Of a stretch of DNA of 64,000 nt, positions 15,475-23,828 are shown piece by piece. Source of the stretch: Mediterraneibacter butyricigenes (GTDB lineage: Bacteria > Bacillota > Clostridia > Lachnospirales > Lachnospiraceae). The position numbers were made by a program, and so were the translations under genes. Location: assembly GCF_003574295.1 (NCBI RefSeq), contig NZ_BHGK01000001.1:620001-684000 (forward strand), in the 5' to 3' direction. The notes under the pieces are model-generated. The model worked only from the letters and a program-made list of their open reading frames with translations, was not told where the DNA came from and made no database searches. The first letter of the stretch is position 1. Every line of letters begins with the position of its first letter.

Positions 15475-17140
15475 CCGGAATTTTTTCTCCATTTCTGTAT
15501 CTTACAAATGCTTCTGCGAGACTCTCTCTTCCATCTTTTGTCTTATCTGCATATTTTGAAATTCCCGCAACAAACTGACTTTTTATTTTTGCGTTCAGCT
15601 CCTTATATTCTGTTGCTGTAACACAATTTTGAAATGGCATTATATGTGCCATTTCATGAGCGATATAATCTTCAAAATTTTTTCCTGCCATTATTTTTTT
15701 ATTGTAACGCGACTTCATTTGCTTTTCAAGATTTTGGAAATCTCTATTACTATTAATTATCAAACTATGCTTTAACACTCCATCCATATCTATATACCCA
15801 CCTGTAACAAAAATATCACCCGCACTAAGTTTTCCGCTCTCAATCATATCAAGATATATGGTATACTCTGAATTCAGTTTTCTTATCGCTTGATCTATTT
15901 TGTATTTGATTTCCTTGCTTAATCCTGCATTTTTAGCTACTGAATCTGGGATAGAGATCTTCATTTTAGCATTATAGTTACCCGCAACTCTCCCTCTCAT
16001 ATCCAAATAGATACGCTCTCGTTCTTCCTTGAGTCCCATCTTACGTGAAAACACTGTATAATCATTGAGCTGTCCCTGATATTTTGCTTTTTGAATCATC
16101 ACTTCCTGCGGATCAGCTCCGCCAGACTGCAACAATCTGACATTCTCACGCTGCGCCCGCATCGCCGTTTCCATCTGCCGTTGTCTCTGCTTGGCTTCAT
16201 ACAGGGTGTACTGCTTATCCCGGAACTCTTTCGGTTCGTTTTCCAGACGATTCTGCTCAGTCAGCCACTCATCCGTCCAGTTCCGCTCAGAAATTCCCGG
16301 AATAAACGGATAATATTCATGATAACAGTTTGCACCCAACAGACCGGTTACTGTTCCAAGCCCACACACATCATACAATTCCTGTTTACTCCACACCTGT
16401 CCTTGCCAGACAGAATGTGTCGGTCTTGCACCTGCATGCCATGCTACCTCAAAAAATTCTGTCCCGAGTTTATTTGCGTTATATTCTGAGATCTTTCCGG
16501 CAATCTGACTGACGCCTGTCAAGACCGCTCTTCTGGCAGCCACATCTACTCGATCAGCTCGTCCGGACGCGTAATCTATCTTGCGGAGTCCGCTGTTCGT
16601 GAGCTGTGTAACCGTCCGTCTCAGGACACTGTTATAATCAAATGATCCGGAGACAATATCCATACACGCGGCATCCAGATATTTTGCATAGACCTGAGAC
16701 AATGGCGTCATTACCTTCTTTCCGTTGCCATAATCCAAATAAAAGCCCATCGATCTGGTAACATTCTCCAAATCTGACAGGCTCTGCTCTATAATCGCAT
16801 TTGTAATCTGCTGCAACTGCTTATTCTGTTCGAATGGTATGTATTCAGCATTGATCTGTTCATAAACACCCTTGTTTCGGACGTACTCCCAATTAATCAC
16901 CTCATCATATAACTCAAACATTTCCGGGTAAGAAGCATCCAACGCCGTTTTTATCTCTTTCTCAATATCTTCCGAAGAATAACCCAGGATCTGCAACCGG
17001 TTAATCTGCCAGTCAGCTGTGCTTGTAATCTCGCCAGCTTTCTGGATTCTCCGGACAATATCCTGCATGATCCAGTCTTCCAAATTCTGATATCTGGCCG
17101 CTATCTTATTCGGAATCTGCTCTTTGTAATCATTTTTCAT
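15422..17140 (-). CDS. MuF-type minor capsid protein with C-terminal zincin (putative toxin) domain
   Basis: 572 residues. Residues 1-300 form a phage minor capsid protein 2 (MuF-like) head: LSQVYAKYLDAACMDI, RAVLTGVSQIAGKISEYNAN and the signature WHAGARPTHSVWQGQ (234-248). A charged coiled coil follows (about 305-390). The last 180 residues are a separate domain with HEMAH at 495-499 and downstream glutamates in ESLAEAF (539, 543), a gluzincin-like HExxH + E arrangement. MuF proteins with variable C-terminal toxin domains are known in Firmicutes prophages; the domain may be packaged and act on the host. It starts 1 bp after the portal stop. Confidence 0.8.
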   Translation of the reverse strand: MKNDYKEQIPNKIAARYQNLEDWIMQDIVRRIQKAGEITSTADWQINRLQILGYSSEDIEKEIKTALDASYPEMFELYDEVINWEYVRNKGVYEQINAEYIPFEQNKQLQQITNAIIEQSLSDLENVTRSMGFYLDYGNGKKVMTPLSQVYAKYLDAACMDIVSGSFDYNSVLRRTVTQLTNSGLRKIDYASGRADRVDVAARRAVLTGVSQIAGKISEYNANKLGTEFFEVAWHAGARPTHSVWQGQVWSKQELYDVCGLGTVTGLLGANCYHEYYPFIPGISERNWTDEWLTEQNRLENEPKEFRDKQYTLYEAKQRQRQMETAMRAQRENVRLLQSGGADPQEVMIQKAKYQGQLNDYTVFSRKMGLKEERERIYLDMRGRVAGNYNAKMKISIPDSVAKNAGLSKEIKYKIDQAIRKLNSEYTIYLDMIESGKLSAGDIFVTGGYIDMDGVLKHSLIINSNRDFQNLEKQMKSRYNKKIMAGKNFEDYIAHEMAHIMPFQNCVTATEYKELNAKIKSQFVAGISKYADKTKDGRESLAEAFVRYRNGEKIPDEARKLIKKYILPWRRI

Positions 17141-17141
17141 A

Positions 17142-18551
17142 TTACTCCATCACCTGATTCTGCTCCGGTAATTTCTTCGTTGCTTCTTCCAGCGTCTCCC
17201 CGTACCATTTTGCCCGATACTCCGCATGACTCATGACTCCCATGCTCACATCCTGCCGGTCCCGGTTGCGCTCCGTTTCCTTATCCTCAATGATAGAATC
17301 ATCGAAATTGATCACAATCTCCGCATCTGCATCTAATGAATAATTTAAAACAATTCCCAGCCGAATAATGATACGGATCAATTGTTTCAAAGCATCTTCC
17401 AGGAGAATCTCGTGCTTCTTGAGCATACGATACATGTCTGAATTTTCTGAAATGATCTCAGTCGCCGTTTTTGCTCCAGATGCACCAAACTGATAACGAT
17501 CTGTACCGAACCCACATTTCAGGGACAAATAGTTCAGATCGTCATTAATTGCTTTGCTGTGTTGATCTGCCCGGAGAGTCATGTCCACTTCTTTCAAAAG
17601 CCCCTCACTGTTGGCATCATCTTCCGGCAGCGCATAAAAGACACTGTCATCCGGATCAAATGCCGGAGAACCATCCGTATTTGTCAGCAACTCCGGTTTT
17701 ACAAAAATTCGCTTTCTACCCAGTTCGAACTCATTACAATATGAATCGTACTCGATATCCAATTTTTTGAGCACGTCGATTGCATTGGCAAAGATCGCAA
17801 TTCCCATCGGATTATTCTCATCCGCATTATTGGTGATATTTAAACGATCAATCACAAATTGTGGTTCCGACGATCCTGTCTTTACTTCCTCCGCCAACGT
17901 TTTAAATGGCTTCAGCTTTCTCCATTCTTCTTTCGATAACTCTGTCCCCTCCTGGCTTCCAGACTCACATTTCAATACCGTATTTCTGATTACGTACTCC
18001 CCATTCTCTAAAAGATGGGATTGCACCTGCACATATTTCTTTCTTGCCACAGTATGAGGAAATGTGAAAACACATTCTGTAACTCTCCCATTTGTCCAGC
18101 TTACCGGATAAATATTTGGCGCATCTACGTAATTGATGGAAATTTCCCCTGACAGAATTTCTCCGTCTTCTGTAATCTCCACATGATCCAGATAAGGAAT
18201 ATATGCCACTGTTCCGGTAAATGCTTTGCGTTCCTGACAGTCATTTCCCATCACAAGAAAGCGATTCTTTTCCAAAATCTGTTGAACAAATTCATTCGTT
18301 TTCTCATCATTCAGCGTAATTGTCACTCGTTCATTCAGTAACAGATCTGCAATATCTTCACTTAGTTTCTTTGCCATCCCCATACTTTTTCTCTGGCATC
18401 TCTTATATGTTCCACGTCCTGTATACACCCTGTAAAAAGAAAAACGTCTTACATTTCCTTCATACCAGGAAATCCATTCCGCTATCTTGCGGTAGAATGA
18501 TGCATCTACTGTATCAATTCCTATCCTTTTAAAGTAATTAAAGATATTCAT
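17142..18551 (-). CDS. Portal protein (SPP1 Gp6-like)
   Basis: 469 residues from ATG 18551 (GGAGGTGA 6-7 bases upstream; an in-frame GTG two codons earlier is possible). Typical features: WISWYEGNVRRFSFYR, RKSMGMAKKLSEDIADLLLN, MGIAIFANAIDVLKKLDIEY, KCGFGTDRYQF and NFDDSIIEDKETERNRD. It forms the dodecameric DNA gate at the capsid vertex. Downstream of the large terminase by 14 bp. Confidence 0.92.
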   Translation of the reverse strand: MNIFNYFKRIGIDTVDASFYRKIAEWISWYEGNVRRFSFYRVYTGRGTYKRCQRKSMGMAKKLSEDIADLLLNERVTITLNDEKTNEFVQQILEKNRFLVMGNDCQERKAFTGTVAYIPYLDHVEITEDGEILSGEISINYVDAPNIYPVSWTNGRVTECVFTFPHTVARKKYVQVQSHLLENGEYVIRNTVLKCESGSQEGTELSKEEWRKLKPFKTLAEEVKTGSSEPQFVIDRLNITNNADENNPMGIAIFANAIDVLKKLDIEYDSYCNEFELGRKRIFVKPELLTNTDGSPAFDPDDSVFYALPEDDANSEGLLKEVDMTLRADQHSKAINDDLNYLSLKCGFGTDRYQFGASGAKTATEIISENSDMYRMLKKHEILLEDALKQLIRIIIRLGIVLNYSLDADAEIVINFDDSIIEDKETERNRDRQDVSMGVMSHAEYRAKWYGETLEEATKKLPEQNQVME

Positions 18552-18565
18552 CTGCACTCACCTCC

Positions 18566-19921
18566 CTATTCCGCATCATCTGTATCTTCATCCCTTATCT
18601 CTCGTGGCAGCCATCGTTTCAACTTGCTCCACGCACCCATGACCACATATCGGATCGCATCCATACAGTGATCGCCTTTCTTTACAGGGACTTCTTTTCC
18701 CTTCTCAATTGATTTCTTATCATACTCATAAGTTCCAAACTCCACCACTGCATTTTCTTGCTTCGGCGATATACTCATAATGTCAAAACTCAGCACCTTC
18801 TGCGCTCTGCTGATTCCCAGTGCCACATCATTCTCCGCATCCTTGAGTATGACCTGATATTCCAGACCGGTTCTGGTTGCTCGCTTTACTTCCTCTGCCA
18901 GTCCTTTTGCCGATGGATCAAGAAAAATATAAAAAACCCGGTTGTCATACTGTTCATGCAGGTCATCCATGAACTCAACCAAGTCTTTTGCATATTCCGA
19001 CGGGCTCTTTTGCCGTCCGGTCTCCCGGCCACTGTGGTAATATTCTCCCAGTCCTGGAAACTTTTGCCGGTAAGTATCTAACCCAAACGCCTGAAACGTT
19101 GTCGCATTCTGCTGTCCATAATCGCCACCGATATAAATTCGGTCATATCTTCGATCTGGATCCGGTTTCTGTCTGTGCCGATCTCCAAACATGTAATAGA
19201 TCAGTTCATCTACACCGACTGCCTGACCAAGCCATACCCAGCGATACATCTTTTCATCCGCCTGCTTCATAGCCTCCGCTGATGCGATCAAGTCCTGCCC
19301 TAACCATTCGACTGGGACATCTCTGTAATCTGTATGAATGTGCAGACAATCGTCACGCTTCTCCATCTTCTTGCACCATTGATTGATCGGCGCATTGGGA
19401 TTCTTTGGCGGATTGTACAGGTAGATCATCTGGAATCCGCTGCTATTGCCTCGAACAAACGTCGCTTCAATATTGCTCAATTCATCCTCGCCTTCTCCGT
19501 CATCGAAGAACTCTGTCAGCTCATCCAGAACAACCAGCTTGATGGGCTTGTCCTCGTCGATAATACCTTTCGTATCATCAATGCCATCTGAACCAGAAAA
19601 ATAAATAGTTGTACCGTACTTTTTGTATGTAATCTCCATCGGAGACTTCGTGATTACAAATTTCTTTTTCGAAACTCCCAGGCGATTGATGCCTCTCAGC
19701 ATCTCTTTGTATACCGTCTTCCTGAGCTTATTGTGATGCTTACGAAGAACCACCGCCGATGCATGCGGATCCGACACAATCTGATAGTCCGTCCGAATGG
19801 CAGCATAACTGGATTTTGTACCGGCACGCCCCGAAGTCAGGATGATATGCTTAATCTTTTTGTTGTTGAATATCGGCAAATACTTCGGAATCACTATGTC
19901 CGATATCTTCACCTGGCGCAT
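18566..19921 (-). CDS. terL: Large terminase subunit (PBSX type)
   Basis: 451 residues. Walker A-like SGRAGTKSS (about 33-41), Walker B VVLDELTEF (about 131-139), coupling motif IYLYNPPKNP, then the nuclease with GGDYGQQNATTF, YIFLDPSAKG and DHCMDAIRY aspartates. It is the packaging motor and endonuclease. The start lies inside the small subunit gene (overlap about 70 bp); ATG 19921 is taken although the ribosome site is weak. Confidence 0.93.
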   Translation of the reverse strand: MRQVKISDIVIPKYLPIFNNKKIKHIILTSGRAGTKSSYAAIRTDYQIVSDPHASAVVLRKHHNKLRKTVYKEMLRGINRLGVSKKKFVITKSPMEITYKKYGTTIYFSGSDGIDDTKGIIDEDKPIKLVVLDELTEFFDDGEGEDELSNIEATFVRGNSSGFQMIYLYNPPKNPNAPINQWCKKMEKRDDCLHIHTDYRDVPVEWLGQDLIASAEAMKQADEKMYRWVWLGQAVGVDELIYYMFGDRHRQKPDPDRRYDRIYIGGDYGQQNATTFQAFGLDTYRQKFPGLGEYYHSGRETGRQKSPSEYAKDLVEFMDDLHEQYDNRVFYIFLDPSAKGLAEEVKRATRTGLEYQVILKDAENDVALGISRAQKVLSFDIMSISPKQENAVVEFGTYEYDKKSIEKGKEVPVKKGDHCMDAIRYVVMGAWSKLKRWLPREIRDEDTDDAE

Positions 19922-20621
19922 CGTTGACAATCGTCACACCATCCTCTCCATCATCATTACCGCCGTTCTGGATGCGCTCAGTGTTCACCTTAATCTGAGC
20001 GATCCGGGCTTTCTGCTCCTCTGTCGCAAGATCCCAGTTCTTATGCAACAGATTCTCATACCGGTTGATCATCCCTTCCAGTGTCTTCTGCGCTCTTGCC
20101 TGCGCTGACAGGAAGTTTGCCTGTTTATCCCAAGCTTGCTGCACATCGTAGCCCGTGGACTCCATCCCATCCATGGTGATTTCTTTCGTCTTATCCTCCT
20201 GATCCCGAACATACATAATCTTCTGTGCCCGGATAATCGCAGCATAGGCAATCTGTATCTGATCCCACAGAACATCCAGCGGATCTTTTGGCATCTCCTG
20301 AATGATCGATAATGTCTCTTCTGGGAGGTACTTGGAAAAGAATCCGTGCTTTTCTGCGTGCCTATTTCCCGGTGGGCCCGTGCCTCCATGCCCTTCAGCA
20401 TTCTTATTGCCGGGTTGGCCTCCCTGCTTCTTCTTTCCGGGTACAGAAGAGGGTGCACCCTGCGTATTTGAGAGTGCACCCCGTTTTTTTATTTCAGACC
20501 AGCCATATCGCTTGATCCAACTCTTTATCGTATTCAAACTGGTATCATACTTTTCCGCCAGTTTCTTGGGCGGGATACCAGACAAATAGTCTTTTTTAAT
20601 CTGCTCTTTTACATCAGCCAC
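19851..20621 (-). CDS. terS: Small terminase subunit
   Basis: About 256 residues from GTG 20621 (AGGTGG 4 bases upstream). It has an N-terminal helix-turn-helix (KKLAEKYDTSLNTIKSWIKR), a Gly/Lys/Asn linker (GKKKQGGQPGNKNAEGHGGT) and a helical oligomerisation region, ending in an acidic tail that overlaps terL. It recognises the packaging site. The upstream stem-loop at 20659-20682 ends the preceding moron transcript. Confidence 0.85.
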   Translation of the reverse strand: MADVKEQIKKDYLSGIPPKKLAEKYDTSLNTIKSWIKRYGWSEIKKRGALSNTQGAPSSVPGKKKQGGQPGNKNAEGHGGTGPPGNRHAEKHGFFSKYLPEETLSIIQEMPKDPLDVLWDQIQIAYAAIIRAQKIMYVRDQEDKTKEITMDGMESTGYDVQQAWDKQANFLSAQARAQKTLEGMINRYENLLHKNWDLATEEQKARIAQIKVNTERIQNGGNDDGEDGVTIVNDAPGEDIGHSDSEVFADIQQQKD

Positions 20622-20658
20622 GTCACCACCTCTCTCTTCTTCGTTTCGTTTTGCGCAC

Positions 20659-20682
20659 GAGAAAAGCACCCCGGAGGGTGCC
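20659..20682 (-). terminator. Terminator of the two-gene moron
   Basis: GCACCC-TCCG-GGGTGC stem on the minus strand followed by TTTTCTCG, just after the membrane-protein gene and before terS. Confidence 0.8.
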
Positions 20683-20704
20683 CTTCATATAAATTCTTTA
20701 ATTA

Positions 20705-21244
20705 CTATTTTTTACTTCCCTTTTGCTCCCACAATTTCTTTCTATCCGAATCGTCCAATGTGCAATAAGCTTTTTCTTGTATATTTTTATCATTAGAAAA
20801 AATCAATTTCAGCATGCACGCCATGCCACGATACGTAGACAACAGGAACAATAACAATAAATAAATAAACAAAAAATCTAAAATTTTTAAAATGCACGTA
20901 TTTTCTATAACATCTCTCGTATAAATTGAAAGCGACACACATGCATCTATCAGTCCATATCCAATTGTTTCAGATATGTATTTTTTGAACAATCCATCCT
21001 TGTCTCTATCGAATACATATTGCACAAGCTTAGACTCATTTTTCATGCTTAAGATAACTGGAATAATTGCACCTATAAAACCAATAATAATCGAATCAAG
21101 CGTAACGATTCCTTCTACCAAAGAATCTATTTGTTTACTTTTTATCGGTTCGAATGATACACGTGTCAATGTAATCGTTATAGCCAATGCAATTATATGC
21201 GGATACAAACGTTCCCATACATACAAAACTTTTATTTTATTCAT
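20705..21244 (-). CDS. Four-helix membrane protein of the moron
   Basis: 179 residues with four predicted membrane helices (about 15-33, 50-68, 92-110, 118-140) and a cytoplasmic C-terminal tail (KNIQEKAYCTLDDSDRKKLW). AT-rich relative to the structural genes around it. Starts 11 bp after the DUF6731-like gene and shares its promoter. The pairing of a four-helix membrane protein with a larger soluble partner resembles the Kiwa layout (KwaA/KwaB), but I see no direct KwaA signature. Candidate function: superinfection defence. Confidence 0.5.
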   Translation of the reverse strand: MNKIKVLYVWERLYPHIIALAITITLTRVSFEPIKSKQIDSLVEGIVTLDSIIIGFIGAIIPVILSMKNESKLVQYVFDRDKDGLFKKYISETIGYGLIDACVSLSIYTRDVIENTCILKILDFLFIYLLLLFLLSTYRGMACMLKLIFSNDKNIQEKAYCTLDDSDRKKLWEQKGSKK

Positions 21245-21255
21245 AATTGTTCACC

Positions 21256-22155
21256 TTAAGACAACAATTCATATATTTCATTTTTTCTTTCCAAATATTT
21301 TCTCATCATTAAGTTTGTTGCATATTGAAATTCCAAAGCTGTACGTTTTTCTAGTTTGAAATCAATATAGTCACGTAGCGAATTATCAAACAGATCCACT
21401 ACATCTACACAAGATGTATCGTCATCATCTTTTACTTTCAGCACAGCATCCGTTACGATATCCCTATTGTTGTATATATCATCTAACATAATAGGGATTT
21501 GTTCTTGATTAAGTCCTGCCTTCGGCTGTCTCCCTCTTCCAAGTGAGAAAACTAATGTTCCTGATTTTCCACCAATATCATTATAACTATTTATAATTCT
21601 GCCGAGTGGTCGGTGACTCTCCTCTACAGCATGTATATTTGCCAAGCGAACACATAAATACCTGAAATTTTTCTTTTTAAGCTCTGCTACGCTAGTCATT
21701 TTACTAATATGCAATAAAACTATTTTATGTTTCGGGTCATCCCAGACCTTATTGAGACATTTTTCTAACTTCCCCTTGCTCATCGCGAATCTATTGCATT
21801 GAATCATAGCAACTGATTTTTTTGAATCATAAAGCATAAGCAAATCTTCACCTATATATTCATCATCATCAAGTTCTATAGGCTTCGCTTCCTCTTTTTT
21901 CTTCACTATCGAAGGAATATTTGTATCTCTAAGTTTTAAAAAACGTATTTTCCAGATTCCACTTTCCGTATCCACCTCTAATTCTTCTAGTCGAGCAATA
22001 ACATTATCAAATTCAATTTCCTTTTTCTCCATATTGTCATCGACTACTTTTTTTATCCAAGCTTCAAAATCAAATCTTTTAGGTGATACATCTTGCTCAT
22101 CCTCCATCATACACACTGTATAATAGCTAAATTTAACAGTTCTCTTATATGCCAT
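21256..22155 (-). CDS. DUF6731-like protein, moron partner
   Basis: 299 residues from ATG 22155 (GGAGGAAATGCGAG). N-terminus MAYKRTVKFSYYTVCMMEDE; middle YIGEDLLMLYDSKKSVAMIQ and KHKIVLLHISKM; C-terminus FKLEKRTALEFQYATNLMMR. I recognise it as similar to DUF6731 proteins, of unknown function. It is not needed for any phage module and interrupts the path between the late activator and terminase. With its own promoter and the membrane protein behind it, it looks like a lysogenic conversion or defence pair. Confidence 0.5.
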   Translation of the reverse strand: MAYKRTVKFSYYTVCMMEDEQDVSPKRFDFEAWIKKVVDDNMEKKEIEFDNVIARLEELEVDTESGIWKIRFLKLRDTNIPSIVKKKEEAKPIELDDDEYIGEDLLMLYDSKKSVAMIQCNRFAMSKGKLEKCLNKVWDDPKHKIVLLHISKMTSVAELKKKNFRYLCVRLANIHAVEESHRPLGRIINSYNDIGGKSGTLVFSLGRGRQPKAGLNQEQIPIMLDDIYNNRDIVTDAVLKVKDDDDTSCVDVVDLFDNSLRDYIDFKLEKRTALEFQYATNLMMRKYLERKNEIYELLS

Positions 22156-22189
22156 CTCGCATTTCCTCCCATACCTAAAACCTACTTCC

Positions 22190-22218
22190 ATAATACTCCA
22201 TATTTCGGTAATAGACAA
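22190..22218 (-). promoter_or_regulatory. Promoter of the two-gene moron
   Basis: Minus strand TTGTCT (22218-22213), 17-bp spacer, TATTAT (22195-22190), about 35 bp before ATG 22155 and directly after a terminator, so the pair is transcribed independently. Confidence 0.65.
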
Positions 22219-22220
22219 CG

Positions 22221-22250
22221 AAAAGACAGCCCTGTTTACACCAGGCTGTC
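22221..22250 (-). terminator. Terminator after the ArpU-type gene
   Basis: GACAGCC ... GGCTGTC stem (22225-22250) followed on the minus strand by TTTTCG. It closes the early/middle operon. Confidence 0.8.
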
Positions 22251-22267
22251 CTCTCAGGTACGGGATT

Positions 22268-22298
22268 GAGCCGCCGGGTTTCCGCCTTTGGCTCAAGT
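22268..22298. repeat. Inverted repeat downstream of the ArpU-type gene
   Basis: TTGAGCC and GGCTCAA arms enclose a GC-rich loop (GCCGGGTTTCCGCC...) with its own GGCGG/CCGGC pairing. It lies just before the terminator, so it may be a 3'-end structure; no RNA family was recognised. Confidence 0.35.
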
Positions 22299-22302
22299 AT
22301 TA

Positions 22303-22740
22303 TTATAAATGTGAATCGTGTGAATTGTGTGAAACTTTCAAATATGCATCAATTTTTTTGCTCACACTACTTCTTTCCAAATGAAGCTGCTTCGCCACCT
22401 CACTCTGAGTCATCGTTTTCCTTCCATCAATGAAATACATCCGGAAGATCCTTTTGCTCAAACTGTCCCTAATTCCATCAACAAAATCCTCGATTTCCGC
22501 ACATTCCACTTCCAGAAATTCCTTTCGCTTCAGATCTCGCTCCTGCAGCCTCTCATAACGTTTCTGGTCGAACCCGGTAACGCTCTGTGGCATTGGATAA
22601 CCTTTGCTGTAATCGAAAATAACATCATTCCCGATCATCGTATCGGACTTCCAGCGATTATTCAGCACATAATCCAATTCTAAGATTTCCGCCTTGTTAC
22701 TTCTGTAAGCGGCCAGTCTTTCTTTTGTCATCTGCTCCAT
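22303..22740 (-). CDS. ArpU-type late transcription regulator
   Basis: 145 residues from ATG 22740 (GGAGGGAGAGACC). A helical N-terminal half leads into a sigma-like helix-turn-helix near the C-terminus: RIFRMYFIDGRKTMTQSEVA then KQLHLERSSVSKKIDAYLKV. ArpU/RinA-type proteins switch on phage late genes, and the gene lies at the end of the early operon just before terminase, as expected. Confidence 0.75.
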   Translation of the reverse strand: MEQMTKERLAAYRSNKAEILELDYVLNNRWKSDTMIGNDVIFDYSKGYPMPQSVTGFDQKRYERLQERDLKRKEFLEVECAEIEDFVDGIRDSLSKRIFRMYFIDGRKTMTQSEVAKQLHLERSSVSKKIDAYLKVSHNSHDSHL

Positions 22741-22960
22741 CGGTCTCTCCCTCCAAGTCCGCCTCAATGTCATACTTCTCCGCCAGATATCCGATCAGTG
22801 TCCGATGCTCCAGCTGTCTCCCCTGCGCCTGCACCATGCTGCCTGCTTGATATGCCGGTCTGCGAAACCGTTCTCTGGCTGCCTCGTCTACTCTCTTTTC
22901 AAAGACATCGTCCTTGCGGAGTTTATCATATGCCTTTGTTTTCTTGTCTCGTCCTCGCAA
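22697..22960 (-). CDS. Small charged phage protein
   Basis: 87 residues, starting at TTG 22960 with GGAGGAGGTAG about 7 bases upstream. Strongly basic N-terminal half (MRGRDKKTKAYDKLRKDDVF, ARERFRRPAYQ) and acidic C-terminal half. It overlaps both neighbours in the block before the ArpU-type gene. No family recognised; nucleic-acid contact is plausible from charge only. Confidence 0.5.
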   Translation of the reverse strand: MRGRDKKTKAYDKLRKDDVFEKRVDEAARERFRRPAYQAGSMVQAQGRQLEHRTLIGYLAEKYDIEADLEGETDGADDKRKTGRLQK

Positions 22961-23202
22961 TCATATCTACCTCCTCCACCTTCCACGATCTCAATCACCT
23001 CTGCCAGCTTCAGCAGCTCACAGGGCTTGTCCTCTCCGACAATCCTCGCATACCGGCTTTTCTCCTTCAGCTGCTCGATCACTGCATACCGGTCAAACGC
23101 TGTTGGCTGCTCATCAATCACCTGCAGCAGTGTCTTCTTCCCGGTCATATAGTCTGCTGACAGTCCATGCACCAATCCGTCCACGCTAATCATTCTGCTC
23201 AT
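22888..23202 (-). CDS. Hypothetical phage protein
   Basis: 104 residues from ATG 23202 (GGAGTGGAACGA). N-terminus MSRMISVDGLVHGLSADYMT, a QVIDEQPTAFDRYAVIEQLK helix and a VEIVEGGGG-like hinge near residue 74. It overlaps the next gene by more than 70 bp. Similar unnamed proteins sit before the late activator in Clostridia phages; function unknown. Confidence 0.5.
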   Translation of the reverse strand: MSRMISVDGLVHGLSADYMTGKKTLLQVIDEQPTAFDRYAVIEQLKEKSRYARIVGEDKPCELLKLAEVIEIVEGGGGRYDCEDETRKQRHMINSARTMSLKRE

Positions 23203-23612
23203 TCGTTCCACTCCTTCATCTTCAACCTTGCTCCCTTTTCATACACCGTGCACTCTTCTACTGTGCATCCTCGGCTGTGCTCCATAATCCCTGCATAGTC
23301 ACATCCATTGACTTCTGTCCGCGCACTTCGGTACTTGCAGGACATACACAGATGCCGATCCGCATTCTTTCCGGTTTTTCCTTTCTCCGCTTCCTTTTTC
23401 TGTTTCCGGAACATGGCTGCGTAAGTCCCAACCGTTCCAACAGGAATCCCTGTCTTCTCTGCGATTTCCTTGTTCTGGTAGCCTTGCTCCACCAGTTCTC
23501 CAATTATGGTTCTGCGATCTTCATGCTCGCTTTCCGGAAGCGGGGTTGATTTTCTTTTCGTTTTCATTTCAGTCTCCTCTGGCTCATCTGGGGGGGGCAA
23601 TACTTTCTTCAT
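23199..23612 (-). CDS. HTH protein with Cys cluster
   Basis: 137 residues from ATG 23612 (GGGAGAAAA); an internal ATG at 23567 also has a good GGAG site. A helix-turn-helix (IIGELVEQGYQNKEIAEKTG then IPVGTVGTYAAMFRKQ) is followed by a Cys-rich region (LCMSCKYRS, GCDYAG, RGCTVEECTVY), probably metal-binding. A run of eight C on the coding strand lies between the two possible starts. Likely a DNA-binding regulator. Confidence 0.6.
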   Translation of the reverse strand: MKKVLPPPDEPEETEMKTKRKSTPLPESEHEDRRTIIGELVEQGYQNKEIAEKTGIPVGTVGTYAAMFRKQKKEAEKGKTGKNADRHLCMSCKYRSARTEVNGCDYAGIMEHSRGCTVEECTVYEKGARLKMKEWNE

Positions 23613-23624
23613 TTTTCTCCCTTC

Positions 23625-23828
23625 TCACCGATTCACTCTCTCCAATTCTTTCAAAATCTCACTCAAGACGTTCTGAGAAAAGTCTCCTGGGAACTTTGCC
23701 CGGATCTGTTTTGCCTCTTCCATTGCCTGTTCCCATTCCTGTTCTGACGTCACATCCTTGTGTCTTCGGAATAACTTCCATGCCTCAACAAAAAATCTCC
23801 AATAGTTTCTCAGTTCCGCTTCTTTCAT
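23625..23828 (-). CDS. Small helical phage protein
   Basis: 67 residues from ATG 23828 (GAGGAGCTGCC): MKEAELRNYWRFFVEAWKLF then RRHKDVTSEQEWEQAMEEAK. The start overlaps the RusA stop by 4 bp (ATGA). Proteins of this size with RNYWxFFxxxWK follow RusA genes in related phages; function unknown. Confidence 0.55.
   Translation of the reverse strand: MKEAELRNYWRFFVEAWKLFRRHKDVTSEQEWEQAMEEAKQIRAKFPGDFSQNVLSEILKELERVNR

Noticed and set aside
22255-22310. tRNA-like 3' half on the minus strand (GGCTCAATCCC next to a stem)
   Set aside because: No acceptor, anticodon arm or D arm could be folded around it; it is better explained as an inverted repeat before a terminator.
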